Part shown: positions 41,995 to 50,213 of the stretch, piece after piece
Layout: each line of letters begins with the position of its first letter
How positions within the stretch are numbered: position 1 is the stretch's first letter
Assembly: GCA_020638995.1 (NCBI GenBank)
Contig: JACKHM010000002.1
Coordinates: 2,294,001-2,358,000 of the forward strand
DNA length: 64,000 nucleotides
Reading direction: 5' to 3'
Origin: Planctomycetaceae bacterium
GTDB taxonomy: Bacteria > Planctomycetota > Planctomycetia > Pirellulales > Pirellulaceae
Program-made: the position numbers and the translations under genes
The notes under the pieces: model-generated
The model's database searches: none
Seen by the model: only the letters and a program-made list of their open reading frames with translations
What the model was told of the DNA's origin: nothing

Positions 41995-42303
41995 ATGATT
42001 CATCACTCGTGCGACCGCTGTAAGCGAGTCATTGACCCGATCGAAGATTTGCGCTACGTCGTCAAACTGGAAGTGCAAGCAGCGATGGAACCGCTGGATG
42101 CCGACGAACTCGAAGACGACCGCGACCACTTGATGGAGATTCAGGAGATCCTCGAACGCTTGGACGATTCCGACAGCGACCTTATTGGCGACGATGTTTA
42201 TCAAAGGCGTCGCTTCGACCTCTGCCCAGAGTGCTATCGCCAGTTCATCAAAAACCCCGTCGGTCGCGAAACCCCCGCTCATCTCGGCTTTAGTCAGAAT
42301 TGA
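41995..42303 (+). CDS. Small zinc-ribbon protein
   Basis: A 102-residue protein with paired knuckles: CDRC at residues 6-9 and CPEC near 77-80, separated by an acidic helix (DELEDDRDHLMEIQEILERL). The product looks like a small zinc-ribbon protein. I recognise no named family. Its last 14 bases overlap the end of the convergent BtuF-like gene, so the two transcripts overlap tail to tail. Confidence 0.7.
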   Translation: MIHHSCDRCKRVIDPIEDLRYVVKLEVQAAMEPLDADELEDDRDHLMEIQEILERLDDSDSDLIGDDVYQRRRFDLCPECYRQFIKNPVGRETPAHLGFSQN

Positions 42304-43219
42304 GCGGTCGCCAACCGAATCCGCAGTAATTCGACCTACTTGGATAGCCGTGCAGGATTTCGGTCAAGATTTCTGCCGACTCGATCACGCGAGGCCCGGA
42401 TCGGTTGAAGTACTGGTTGCCGTCAGCCAAAAACACGCGATTGTTTCTGACTGCGTTCAATCGCTGCCAGGATGGATGTTCGGTTAGCAAATGCAATTCA
42501 CTGACGGTGCGGTGGATGTCAAACCCACACGGCATGATGACGACGTAGTCAGGGTCGCTTTTTAAAAGATCGCCCCACTTGATCCAAGGCGAGTGTTTCC
42601 CACTTTCGCACAAGACGGGTTGGCCGCCTGCAAGTTCAACGAGTTCTGGGATCCAGTTACCGGCGACCATCAGGGGGTCAAGCCATTCGATACAAGCCAC
42701 CGTCGGGAACGGGGACTTTGTGGGACGTGTCGCTGCCAGGTCCGCGAATCGCCTCTGAAGCTTGCCGACCAATCGTTCGCCGGCCGCTTCATCGCCGATG
42801 GCATTCGCGACTTGGCGCATGTCCGACAAAATGTCACACAAAGCCATTGGCTGCAACGCGACGATCACTGGCTTTGTCTCTGCGAATTCACAAACGGCCG
42901 CTTCGATGTCTCGCAGACTCACCGCACATACATCGCACTGTGTTTGTGTGATGATGATCGTTGGTTGCAATCGATTCAGTTCATCGCTGAACACACGATA
43001 GACCGACAAAGCTTCACGAATGGCCCCCGCGACTGCTTTGTCGATTTGGTCGCTCATGCCGCTGACATCGATGCGTGGTTCCGAACACACCGGCAGTGAC
43101 TTGACGGAAGCGGGGAAGTCACATTCGTGCGAGCGACCGACGAGCGTATGTTCGTACCCCAACGCAGCAACTATTTCAGTCGCGCTGGGAAGCAGTGACA
43201 CAATTCGATGCTCGATCAC
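42290..43219 (-). CDS. BtuF-like cobalamin-binding protein, last gene of a B12-riboswitch operon
   Basis: A 309-residue protein of the helical-backbone substrate-binding family (BtuF/FepB fold). It begins IEHRIVSLLPSATEIVAALG, the hallmark of cobalamin-binding proteins, and continues with LVGRSHECDFP and PTIIITQTQCDVCAVSLRDI. No signal peptide is present, so this form stays in the cytoplasm or is misannotated at its GTG start; the same signal-less form is common in many bacteria. It is the third gene after the cobalamin riboswitch, 38 bp after the lipoprotein gene. A role in B12 uptake or handling is well supported by both facts. Confidence 0.85.
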   Translation of the reverse strand: MIEHRIVSLLPSATEIVAALGYEHTLVGRSHECDFPASVKSLPVCSEPRIDVSGMSDQIDKAVAGAIREALSVYRVFSDELNRLQPTIIITQTQCDVCAVSLRDIEAAVCEFAETKPVIVALQPMALCDILSDMRQVANAIGDEAAGERLVGKLQRRFADLAATRPTKSPFPTVACIEWLDPLMVAGNWIPELVELAGGQPVLCESGKHSPWIKWGDLLKSDPDYVVIMPCGFDIHRTVSELHLLTEHPSWQRLNAVRNNRVFLADGNQYFNRSGPRVIESAEILTEILHGYPSRSNYCGFGWRPLNSD

Positions 43220-43257
43220 GGATCGAACGCCTTACGCAATGTTGCCATTCTGGATCG

Positions 43258-43596
43258 TCACTCCGGCCAAGGACCGTCAGCAACCAACTCAACACCGGTC
43301 TTGCTGCATTTCGTCGCATTCGGTGTCCGATTGATCTGATCCAACGGAGGCAACGGATGCCAGCGCTGACACTTTGGACAATAAAGCCCAGGCATAAGGG
43401 TTCGCTTGCCAGTTGCAGGGTTGACCAGCGGAGCCTCACCTTCCACATCACACACCATCGCCTTCATCGTCAAAGTATCAACGTAGACCGCTCGGGGCAC
43501 TACGTTCGTCGTCGCTTCCTCGGACCCGCCACATCCCGCGATCGAGATGCACGGCAAAAGCAAAAACAAAATCCTCTGTCTCAAGCCTGCGGCCAT
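43258..43596 (-). CDS. Small cysteine-containing lipoprotein in the B12-riboswitch operon
   Basis: A 112-residue protein with a lipoprotein signal (LFLLLPCISIAGC, lipidated Cys22). The mature part has CPKCQRW near residue 73 and a later single Cys in ATKCSKTG, possibly a metal site. ATG 43596 is selected because GGGAGG lies upstream; an in-frame start 27 bases further upstream lacks one. It lies 56 bp after the DUF1559 stop and 38 bp before the BtuF-like gene, so the three should form one transcript under the riboswitch. I know of no function. Confidence 0.75.
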   Translation of the reverse strand: MAAGLRQRILFLLLPCISIAGCGGSEEATTNVVPRAVYVDTLTMKAMVCDVEGEAPLVNPATGKRTLMPGLYCPKCQRWHPLPPLDQINRTPNATKCSKTGVELVADGPWPE

Positions 43597-43652
43597 CCCG
43601 CGACCTCCCGTGCAACATGCCAACTTTCAAATCCGGATCGCTAAGCAAACGA

Positions 43653-44543
43653 CTACTCGCGATCGTACAACTCGTCGCGGAGCAGCGGATCATCCAGATG
43701 CCCGTCGCTGACGTAGCCCAGATGTTTTTCGTCGATCAAGTCAGCCTGAGCCTGAGACATGAAGTTGGATCCCGGCACGTCAATTTTGAAATGCCGTTCG
43801 CGAGTTTCGACGTGGCCATCGAGAAAAGCTACATTTGCAGCATCATGGTGTCGGAAGTGGACAGTTGGGAAGTTACGACTGGGAGGATCCAGAATCCAAT
43901 TCTCTTCAAAACTGAACGCAGGGGGCGAGAAAGACGTCATCTTGACTTGCGCGCTGTCCGCAAAGGCAATCGTAGCACTCATCGACTCGACTTCTGGAAA
44001 ACGACGCGTGAGCGGCTCCGGATTCGGAGCAGCAGCCCACGTCGGCGGCAGCCAAGCGACACCAGACGAGCGGGAAAGATAATAGGCATTAAATGCATAG
44101 CCTGACGCCGGCTTACCAAATCTCACGATGTCCATCTGAGCCGGGCCAAACTCTGGACATTGAAAGGACCAATAACTGGTTTCGATGTAAGGTGCGAGCG
44201 GGCTCTTTGTATAGTCGAGTTGCAAATCGGGATTGGGTTCGTCGTAGTCAATCGTTCCGAACCAAAACTGAGCCGTCCCCTGCGGCCCAGAAAACGTCGA
44301 GAGATAGCCGACTCGTGAGCTATCCTCGACGACATACGGAATCATCGTCTCCTTGTAAGTGTCTGCGTAGTTGTGCAGCGCCAAGGTAATCTGTTTCAGC
44401 CGATTCTTGCACTGCATTCGCCGCGCCGCGGCACGGGCTTGCTGTACAGCGGGCAACAACAGGGCGACCAAGATTCCGATGATCGCGATGACGACCAACA
44501 ACTCAACCAATGTAAAACCAGCGGAAGAACTTCCTCGTCTCAT
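43653..44543 (-). CDS. DUF1559 pseudopilin-like protein, first gene of a B12-riboswitch operon
   Basis: A 296-residue protein. The N terminus is a type IV prepilin signal: a short basic leader (MRRGSSSAG), then FTLVELLVVIAIIGILVALL with Glu at position +5, cleaved after Gly. The helix continues into LPAVQQARAAARRMQCKNRL, the DUF1559 hallmark. The C-terminal H-X9-DG motif appears as FRHHDAANVAFLDGHVE. GAGG precedes the ATG. A cobalamin riboswitch lies 184 bp upstream on the same strand, so this gene should be made when B12 is scarce. Confidence 0.85.
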   Translation of the reverse strand: MRRGSSSAGFTLVELLVVIAIIGILVALLLPAVQQARAAARRMQCKNRLKQITLALHNYADTYKETMIPYVVEDSSRVGYLSTFSGPQGTAQFWFGTIDYDEPNPDLQLDYTKSPLAPYIETSYWSFQCPEFGPAQMDIVRFGKPASGYAFNAYYLSRSSGVAWLPPTWAAAPNPEPLTRRFPEVESMSATIAFADSAQVKMTSFSPPAFSFEENWILDPPSRNFPTVHFRHHDAANVAFLDGHVETRERHFKIDVPGSNFMSQAQADLIDEKHLGYVSDGHLDDPLLRDELYDRE

Positions 44544-44564
44544 AACAATCCTCGTTGTCGCTAC

Positions 44565-44580
44565 GAAGGCAGTCGCCTTC
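44565..44580 (-). other. Hairpin in the leader just before the DUF1559 start
   Basis: On the minus strand GAAGGC-GACT-GCCTTC is a perfect 6-bp stem with a tetraloop, ending 21 bases before the ATG. It may contribute to the expression platform, but it does not itself cover the GAGG ribosome site. Confidence 0.4.
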
Positions 44581-44627
44581 CGCGCAGCACCCCGCAACGT
44601 GAGCCGACAGAAAGGTTCTGGCATCCC

Positions 44628-44678
44628 TTACCGACTGCTGATCGAGCCTACGCCAGCAGCGGTACAAACCATAACCAT
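44628..44678 (-). CDS. Possible 16-residue leader peptide between riboswitch and DUF1559 gene
   Basis: An ATG at 44678 opens a 16-codon frame (MVMVCTAAGVGSISSR) in the leader downstream of the B12 aptamer. GAGG and GTGGGG lie upstream at a loose distance. No family is known; this may be chance. Confidence 0.2.
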   Translation of the reverse strand: MVMVCTAAGVGSISSR

Positions 44679-44726
44679 GACAGTCCCCACTTCCTCGAGG
44701 GCGCTACCAAATCCGCAATGACTTTC

Positions 44727-44915
44727 GGGCAGGTCTTCTGGCTCCCGGTTCGTCCTCGGCTCACGCCTTCCCACGGATACGATTGGCAAATCGCAAAATT
44801 CCGTAGTGGCAATTTGTAAGCTTCGTTCCCGGTTACAGCGGCGGGACCGCAACGGATTTACACCGTTTTCCCTATTCTCCGAATTGGTAACAAACCAATT
44901 TCGGCACCCGTGTCA
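44727..44915 (-). promoter_or_regulatory. Cobalamin (B12) riboswitch
   Basis: All main conserved blocks of the adenosylcobalamin/cobalamin aptamer are present on the minus strand in order: GGTGCC (44908-44903), CGGTGTAAATCCG (44865-44853), GCGGTCCCGCCGCTGTAA (44850-44833), TTGCCACTAC (44812-44803), GTGGGAAGGCG (44774-44764) and the B12 box GCCAGAAGACCTGCC (44742-44728). The only visible departure in the box is A for G. No T-run follows within the leader, so control is more likely at translation or through an unseen stem than by an intrinsic terminator. It heads the DUF1559-lipoprotein-BtuF operon. Confidence 0.95.
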
Positions 44916-45497
44916 GCCGCCGATTCTAACGCGTTGAGATTTCCCGTCAATTGGCGGGCAAACCGCCTTGGCGCTTGCGCTGTTCTCAAATGTTCGTCGC
45001 GTTTTGAGATGTGTTGATGGTTTGCTGAGTCGTTTGTTCTAGCCGATTTGCGACGTAAGGGGTCGGGTTGCCGACGTGCAAAGAAGAAGTCGACCAACTG
45101 CGGGGTATGGTCCAGACGGCAGACGAAACCGATGTGCATGGCAATGAGTCCTCGATCGCGAGGCAAAAGCGATTTGGGCAAGTCGGCCTCGATCCCTGAT
45201 TCCCTGATTCAATTTTCAAGTGGCCTGCCAGCCAAGTGGTTGCGGAGGTTGCTCCCATGAGCAACGACGGCAACGTCGCGTGCTACATCCGCGATTACTA
45301 GTCGGCGCCGTCACGAAGAATGCCGCGGCATCACAGGGAATTTCCGCACGCGTCCAGACAAAGGTGTAGACAGGGGCTGCGACTTACGGCTATTATAAGG
45401 ACCGTTTCAAAAAGGCAGTTGGCGGTCAGCGCATACGTAGTTTAACCCACCACTGCGAAATCGTATTCTATAAAATCAATTCAATAAGGAACGAGTC
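44916..45497. other. 582-bp divergent intergenic region
   Basis: It lies between the riboswitch transcript (minus) and the small lipoprotein gene at 45498 (plus) and must hold both promoters. I see a small tandem repeat (CCCTGATT twice near 45197) and a short hairpin TTGCTC-CCAT-GAGCAA near 45249, and no persuasive gene. Confidence 0.45.
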
Positions 45498-45698
45498 ATG
45501 ACTAAATTTCTAACCCTGCTATCGATGGTTGCGATCGGGCTGGCAGTGGGTTGTGGGCCGAAGGCCGCCGAGCCCGCAACGCAAGCAGAACAAGAGGCAA
45601 TGCAAACCAGCATGGACAACTATATGAAGAACATGCCGACTTCTTCAGATTCCAAGACGCCTCCCGACATGAGTGGCGCTGGAAAATCCGGCAATTGA
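45498..45698 (+). CDS. Small lipoprotein preceding a DUF1559 gene
   Basis: A 66-residue protein with a clear lipoprotein signal (MVAIGLAVGC, lipidated Cys19) and a short polar mature part of about 47 residues containing EQEAMQTSMDNYMKNMPTS. AAGGA precedes the ATG. In planctomycetes DUF1559 genes are often accompanied by small lipoproteins of this kind. The function is unknown. The DUF1559 gene starts 187 bp downstream. Confidence 0.75.
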   Translation: MTKFLTLLSMVAIGLAVGCGPKAAEPATQAEQEAMQTSMDNYMKNMPTSSDSKTPPDMSGAGKSGN

Positions 45699-45885
45699 TT
45701 TGTGACTCCAATTTGGCTACGACGCTGATCGAGGCGAGTTCAGTTCTGAACATTCACTTCGCCGTACCAGCGTACTTGGTAGAGTTTTGCGTTTTTTTGA
45801 CGTCACAATTCGCATTTGTTACTTTGTTAAGGTACTGCACTCTCTCTTCCTCGTCTCAAGTCTTGTTTTCTTAGGAGTAATTGTT

Positions 45886-46950
45886 ATGCCTCTCCGATTT
45901 CGAAGGCCGGGTTTTACCTTGGTCGAGCTGTTAGTGGTAATTGCAATCATAGGAATCTTGGTGGCTCTTCTCTTGCCTGCCGTGCAAGCGGCGCGCGAGG
46001 CCGCAAGGAGAATGAGTTGTTCCAACAACCTCAAGCAATTGGGAATCGCACTTCACAACTATCACGATACGTACAAGCGATTCCCTTTCAACGGTGCTCA
46101 GTGGGGACGTCCGGTGAGCGACCATCGGGGCAGCTACTTTGTCAAACTACTGCCGTTCATTGAGCAAGCCCCTCTCTACGATCAAATCGACTACAACAAC
46201 AACACGCATGTTCATGACCAAGTTGTCAGCGGTGGCCTGCCGTTGCGGAGTGTGACGATTCCGGGTCTTCGTTGCCCCAGCGATCCTCATGAGCCGATGA
46301 TTAACGGTGATACGTCCACGGCGAATTACGCCATGTCGATGGGTGCGCAGCGGATGGAGAGCGATGGTGGGACAAACTGCAAGATGAGTCAAGTTATCAA
46401 TGTCAGCGTTCAGCCGTGGTCAACACCCGATCCTAATTGGCCGGGTGAAAACTGGTTCGGCTCCGGCAATCGCTGGCGAGGTGATCAGGGGACTCGCGGC
46501 CAAGACATCTCCGGGATAATAACCCGAGCTGGCAATTACGAGGCAACGGGTGGCCCATCATCGTATGACGCGCCCTGGGCAGCTCGCCTAAGCGACATTA
46601 CCGATGGCACAGCAAACGTCATCGCGTTCGGCGAGGTGATTCCATGGTGCGGCGACCACAGCCGTAACGGTTGGGCAAGCCCGAATGGTGTCTGGTTTGC
46701 GACCACGGCACCGATCAACTGGAATACCTGCCCCGGCGAAGGTGGGTTGGACCGAAATGAAGGCAGCAATCCGCCTTGCAATCGAACGAATGCTTGGAAT
46801 GCCTCTCTAGGATTCAAGTCAGTGCATGCCGGCGGTGCTCAGTTCACGATGTGCGACGGTTCGGTACATTTCCTTGCAGAGACAATTGACTACGATTTGT
46901 ATCAGCGTCTTGGTGATCGCCGTGACGGCAACCCGGTCAGTATACCGTAG
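45886..46950 (+). CDS. DUF1559 pseudopilin-like protein
   Basis: A 354-residue protein with a prepilin signal (MPLRFRRPG, then FTLVELLVVIAIIGILVALL) and the DUF1559 hallmark LPAVQAAREAARRMSCSNNL followed by KQLGIALHNYHDTYKRFP. Near the C terminus the H-X9-DG motif is VHAGGAQFTMCDGSVHF. GGAG precedes ATG 45886; the frame extends upstream without a likely start. It is a second, divergent relative of the riboswitch-controlled gene at 43653 and has no riboswitch of its own. A terminator follows. Confidence 0.9.
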   Translation: MPLRFRRPGFTLVELLVVIAIIGILVALLLPAVQAAREAARRMSCSNNLKQLGIALHNYHDTYKRFPFNGAQWGRPVSDHRGSYFVKLLPFIEQAPLYDQIDYNNNTHVHDQVVSGGLPLRSVTIPGLRCPSDPHEPMINGDTSTANYAMSMGAQRMESDGGTNCKMSQVINVSVQPWSTPDPNWPGENWFGSGNRWRGDQGTRGQDISGIITRAGNYEATGGPSSYDAPWAARLSDITDGTANVIAFGEVIPWCGDHSRNGWASPNGVWFATTAPINWNTCPGEGGLDRNEGSNPPCNRTNAWNASLGFKSVHAGGAQFTMCDGSVHFLAETIDYDLYQRLGDRRDGNPVSIP

Positions 46951-46987
46951 CGCAGACGCCATCACTCCAAGGATCTAAAGTCGTATA

Positions 46988-47030
46988 CGGGCGCCGGTGG
47001 TTCACTCCGAATCGCCGGTGCCCGTTTTTT
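46988..47030 (+). terminator. Rho-independent terminator after the DUF1559 gene
   Basis: CGGGCGCCGGTG and CGCCGGTGCCCG form a 12-bp stem (two G-T pairs) with a 13-nt loop, followed by TTTTTT. It separates the DUF1559 unit from the TPR/propeller genes. Confidence 0.9.
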
Positions 47031-47141
47031 CCCTATTAGAGCCGTTGGGATAGAATTTCGGTCCGTTGATTTTTCGGCGGATCATTGTGCTGATCTACTG
47101 ACGGCTCCAATAAGCCGTGAAGAACTCGCCGAGTGGCGCTA

Positions 47142-48452
47142 ATGTTTCGATCTCGCTCTCGCACCTGTCTTTTATTGCTGGGCATTGCCTTGGTAATCGG
47201 CCTCGCCGTTCCTGCCAGGAATCGGATCTATCTCGCTGTACGCGTACAGCGAGCTCGTGCGGCACTCGCCGATCGAAGTTTTGCGAAGGCGTTGGAAATC
47301 CTGGACGCTTTGAATGAAGCCAATCCGCAACAGAAGGAAGTTTGTTACTTGCTTGGATTGGCACATCGCCGACTCCTCCAGTACGACAAGTCTTTCGAGT
47401 ATCTACAGCAAGCGGAGCAATTGGGCTGGCCGCTGAGCGACGTGACGCGTCAGCGGTACTTGGCTCGATTTCAAGCCGGTGACATAGAAGCAACTCAAGG
47501 CTACTTATACTCGCTGTTACAAGGAGGTGTGGATGATGTCGTCGCCGAGGAGATCTACGAAACTCTGGCGCAAGGCTACTTAAGTGAGGCCAGGTTTCAA
47601 GATGCCGGGTTAGTTCTAACACACTGGATCGAGTGGCAGCCTAACGCGGTTCGAGCGCATCTCTGGTTGGCGCAATTCCAAGAAACCTTTGCCGAAGATT
47701 GGAACGCGGCGGCAGAGCACTATGCAAAGATCTTAGAAGTTGAGCCGGAGCACCGCGAAGCACGCCTCCGATTCGCAAACGCTCTGTTTAAGGGTCAAAA
47801 GTTAGAACAGGCACACGGAGAGTTTCAAGAGTTATTGCGACGATTTCCCGAGGAACCACTCGGGTGGTTGGGACTGGGACATTGCGAGCAACGCCTGGGT
47901 AATGGTCCTGAGGCGGCAAAGCTATTTCAAAGGGTCACCACCGCTGACGTCGCGACTGTCTACCGAGCCGAAGCCTGGGCAGCGTTAGGGCAGATGGCCA
48001 TGAACGACTCGCAATTCGAACGCGCCGTGGAATGTTTCGAGTCTGCGTTGCGTGAGGACCCAAGACAAGTACAAACGCACCACTTATTGGGTAACACTTA
48101 CGCCCGGCTGGGGCAGCAAGACAAGGCGAAGTTTCACCTTGAGCAATCTCAAAGTGTATTGAGACAAAATCAACGAATGAGTGAGCTCGCGGACGAAATC
48201 ACGAAGAGCCCGCAAGACGTGGCGCTGCGAATGGAAATGGCTGAGCTAGTAACGGAGTCAGGTGACACGGACGCCGCGATCCGGTGGTTGCAGACTGTTA
48301 TTCATATTGAACCAACACACGCGGCAGCTCGCGAAGCGTTAGCCAATTTGTTTGTGGAGCGTGGGATGAACGATATGGCTGCTGCGCACCGCCGTTTCGT
48401 CACAAGCCCCAGCCCCACGGTCGCTCCGACGACGACCGGCACGACGGAGTAG
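47142..48452 (+). CDS. Membrane-anchored TPR protein, first TPR/propeller pair
   Basis: A 436-residue protein. An N-terminal membrane anchor (about 9-26, CLLLLGIALVIGLAVPA) is followed by about ten TPR-like repeats, for example AKALEILDALNEANPQQKEV, NAAAEHYAKILEVEPEHREA and FERAVECFESALREDPRQVQ. A Pro/Thr-rich tail ends the protein. An in-frame GTG three codons upstream (47133) is possible. The next gene, a propeller lipoprotein, starts 25 bp later; a second TPR/propeller pair follows. Confidence 0.85.
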   Translation: MFRSRSRTCLLLLGIALVIGLAVPARNRIYLAVRVQRARAALADRSFAKALEILDALNEANPQQKEVCYLLGLAHRRLLQYDKSFEYLQQAEQLGWPLSDVTRQRYLARFQAGDIEATQGYLYSLLQGGVDDVVAEEIYETLAQGYLSEARFQDAGLVLTHWIEWQPNAVRAHLWLAQFQETFAEDWNAAAEHYAKILEVEPEHREARLRFANALFKGQKLEQAHGEFQELLRRFPEEPLGWLGLGHCEQRLGNGPEAAKLFQRVTTADVATVYRAEAWAALGQMAMNDSQFERAVECFESALREDPRQVQTHHLLGNTYARLGQQDKAKFHLEQSQSVLRQNQRMSELADEITKSPQDVALRMEMAELVTESGDTDAAIRWLQTVIHIEPTHAAAREALANLFVERGMNDMAAAHRRFVTSPSPTVAPTTTGTTE

Positions 48453-48477
48453 CGCCGTGCCAGCCCCAACCTTTGCA

Positions 48478-50205
48478 ATGTCCGAATATCGGGTCGCTGC
48501 GGCAACTTGCCTTCTGTTGGTTTCGGTCGGATGTAAACCTTCGGCATCGACGTCGACTGGGAACACCCGCATAACTAAAGCCTCCCAAAGTCACACTCTT
48601 CACTTTACCGAAGTCACAGGTGACTCAGGTGTCAAGTTCGTCTACCAGAACGCCCGAGAGGCGAACCACAGCGCGATCCTCGAATCGCTTGGTGGCGGCG
48701 TTTCATTGCTCGATTTTGATCGCGATGGCCTGCTCGACATCTGTTTGCCTGGGGGCGGCACATTGACCAGTGATGAACAGATCGGAGGTGTGCAAACGGG
48801 TTTCTTTCGAAACCTCGGGAGCCTCCGTTTTGAGGAGACGAAGAACTGTAGATTGTCGCCCTGCCAGTTCTTTAGTTTTGGTGCGGCTTCTGGAGATTAC
48901 AACAACGATGGATTTTCTGATGTGTTGATTACCGGATATGGCGGGGTCGAGTTGTGGACCAATCAAGGTGATGGCACATTCATCGAGTCGGCGAAAGCGG
49001 CGAGTATTGAATCCGCGAGTTGGAACACGTCTGCCGCTTGGGGCGACTTAAACGGAGACGGCTCGCTCGACCTTTACCTAGAACACTATGTCAATTGGTC
49101 GTTCAGCAACCACCCATTCTGTTCGACGCCGGATGGTCGCCGCGAAATCTGCTCGCCTAAGGACTTCGAGCCGCTCCCTGATCAGATCTACTTTGGGAAC
49201 GGAGACGGGACTTTTCGCGATGCAACGCAACACGCAGGACTGCGCAGTGATGGCAAGGGTTTAGGTGTCTTGCTCCTGGACGCAGACGATGATGATGATC
49301 TTGATATATACGTGGCCAACGACACGGTGGACAATTTCCTCTATCTAAACGGTGGCCACGGACAATTCGAGGAGATCGGAATGCTGCGGGGCGTTGCTGT
49401 CGACGATCGAGGTATCGCAAACGGAAGCATGGGTGTGGACGCTCTCGACTACAACGGGGACGGTCGGCTAGACATCTGGGTTGCCAACTATGAAGACGAA
49501 ACATTTGCTCTCTATCGCAACGACGGTGAAGGTTACTTCTACTTTGTGAGCGATCCGGCAGGTGTAACATCGCTGGGGCAATACTATGTCGGATTCGGTA
49601 CCGCTGCCGCCGATTTCGATCACGACGGGGATGAAGACCTCTTGGTAGCCAACGGGCACGCCATAAAGTATCCACGCCGCTCATCGAGATCACAGCAACC
49701 CGTATTTCTCCGAAACGATAAAGGTCGTTTCTTGCGTGCCGAGTCCATCGGTGCCTACTTTGGAGCAAGCCACGAAGGTCGTGGATTGGCGATCGGAGAT
49801 TTAGACAACGATGGCGATTTGGACTTCCTTGTTTCTCATGTTGCCGATCCCGTAGGCGTGCTGCGTAACGACCAAGACTCTGGCGACTGGTTCGGTGTGC
49901 AATTGACGGGAATCAAGTCTAATCGGGACGCTATTGGCGCCAAACTTACATTGAAAACTACAAAGGGTGATATGGTTCGCCAGATCAAGGGAGGCGGCAG
50001 TTATCTATCTACTAATGATCCTCGCGTCTTCTGGGGGCTGCCGGGAGATGCGAAAGTGGAACAACTTGTTATCCGCTGGCCCGACGGTGGTGTTCAAACG
50101 ATTGCCAAGCCCGCCCAAAGGCAACTGCATCGGGTTGTTGAAAAATTAGAGAGCACAACGATCAATCCGATGATTCCGAACGATGGCAGCGAGGCGGGAG
50201 GATAG
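48478..50205 (+). CDS. ASPIC/UnbV-type FG-GAP propeller lipoprotein
   Basis: A 575-residue protein with a lipoprotein signal (TCLLLVSVGC, lipidated Cys19). FG-GAP/VCBS repeats are marked by calcium-loop patterns such as LLDFDRDGLLDICLPGGG, WGDLNGDGSLDLYLEHYVNW and IGDLDNDGDLDFLVSHVADP. The C terminus is an ASPIC/UnbV domain (GAKLTLKTTKGDMVRQIKGG, then IRWPDGGVQTI). It probably sits on the periplasmic or outer surface. A GTG at 48457 is an alternative start. It is paired with the upstream TPR gene and followed 8 bp later by the next TPR gene. Confidence 0.9.
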   Translation: MSEYRVAAATCLLLVSVGCKPSASTSTGNTRITKASQSHTLHFTEVTGDSGVKFVYQNAREANHSAILESLGGGVSLLDFDRDGLLDICLPGGGTLTSDEQIGGVQTGFFRNLGSLRFEETKNCRLSPCQFFSFGAASGDYNNDGFSDVLITGYGGVELWTNQGDGTFIESAKAASIESASWNTSAAWGDLNGDGSLDLYLEHYVNWSFSNHPFCSTPDGRREICSPKDFEPLPDQIYFGNGDGTFRDATQHAGLRSDGKGLGVLLLDADDDDDLDIYVANDTVDNFLYLNGGHGQFEEIGMLRGVAVDDRGIANGSMGVDALDYNGDGRLDIWVANYEDETFALYRNDGEGYFYFVSDPAGVTSLGQYYVGFGTAAADFDHDGDEDLLVANGHAIKYPRRSSRSQQPVFLRNDKGRFLRAESIGAYFGASHEGRGLAIGDLDNDGDLDFLVSHVADPVGVLRNDQDSGDWFGVQLTGIKSNRDAIGAKLTLKTTKGDMVRQIKGGGSYLSTNDPRVFWGLPGDAKVEQLVIRWPDGGVQTIAKPAQRQLHRVVEKLESTTINPMIPNDGSEAGG

Positions 50206-50213
50206 GCTTTCCA

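Noticed and set aside
44373..44819. Plus-strand 148-codon frame across the riboswitch and DUF1559 start
   Set aside because: It runs antisense to a clear riboswitch and gene start.
44858..45181. Minus-strand 107-codon frame upstream of the riboswitch
   Set aside because: It runs into conserved aptamer elements, has no domain, and its end is set by the riboswitch sequence.
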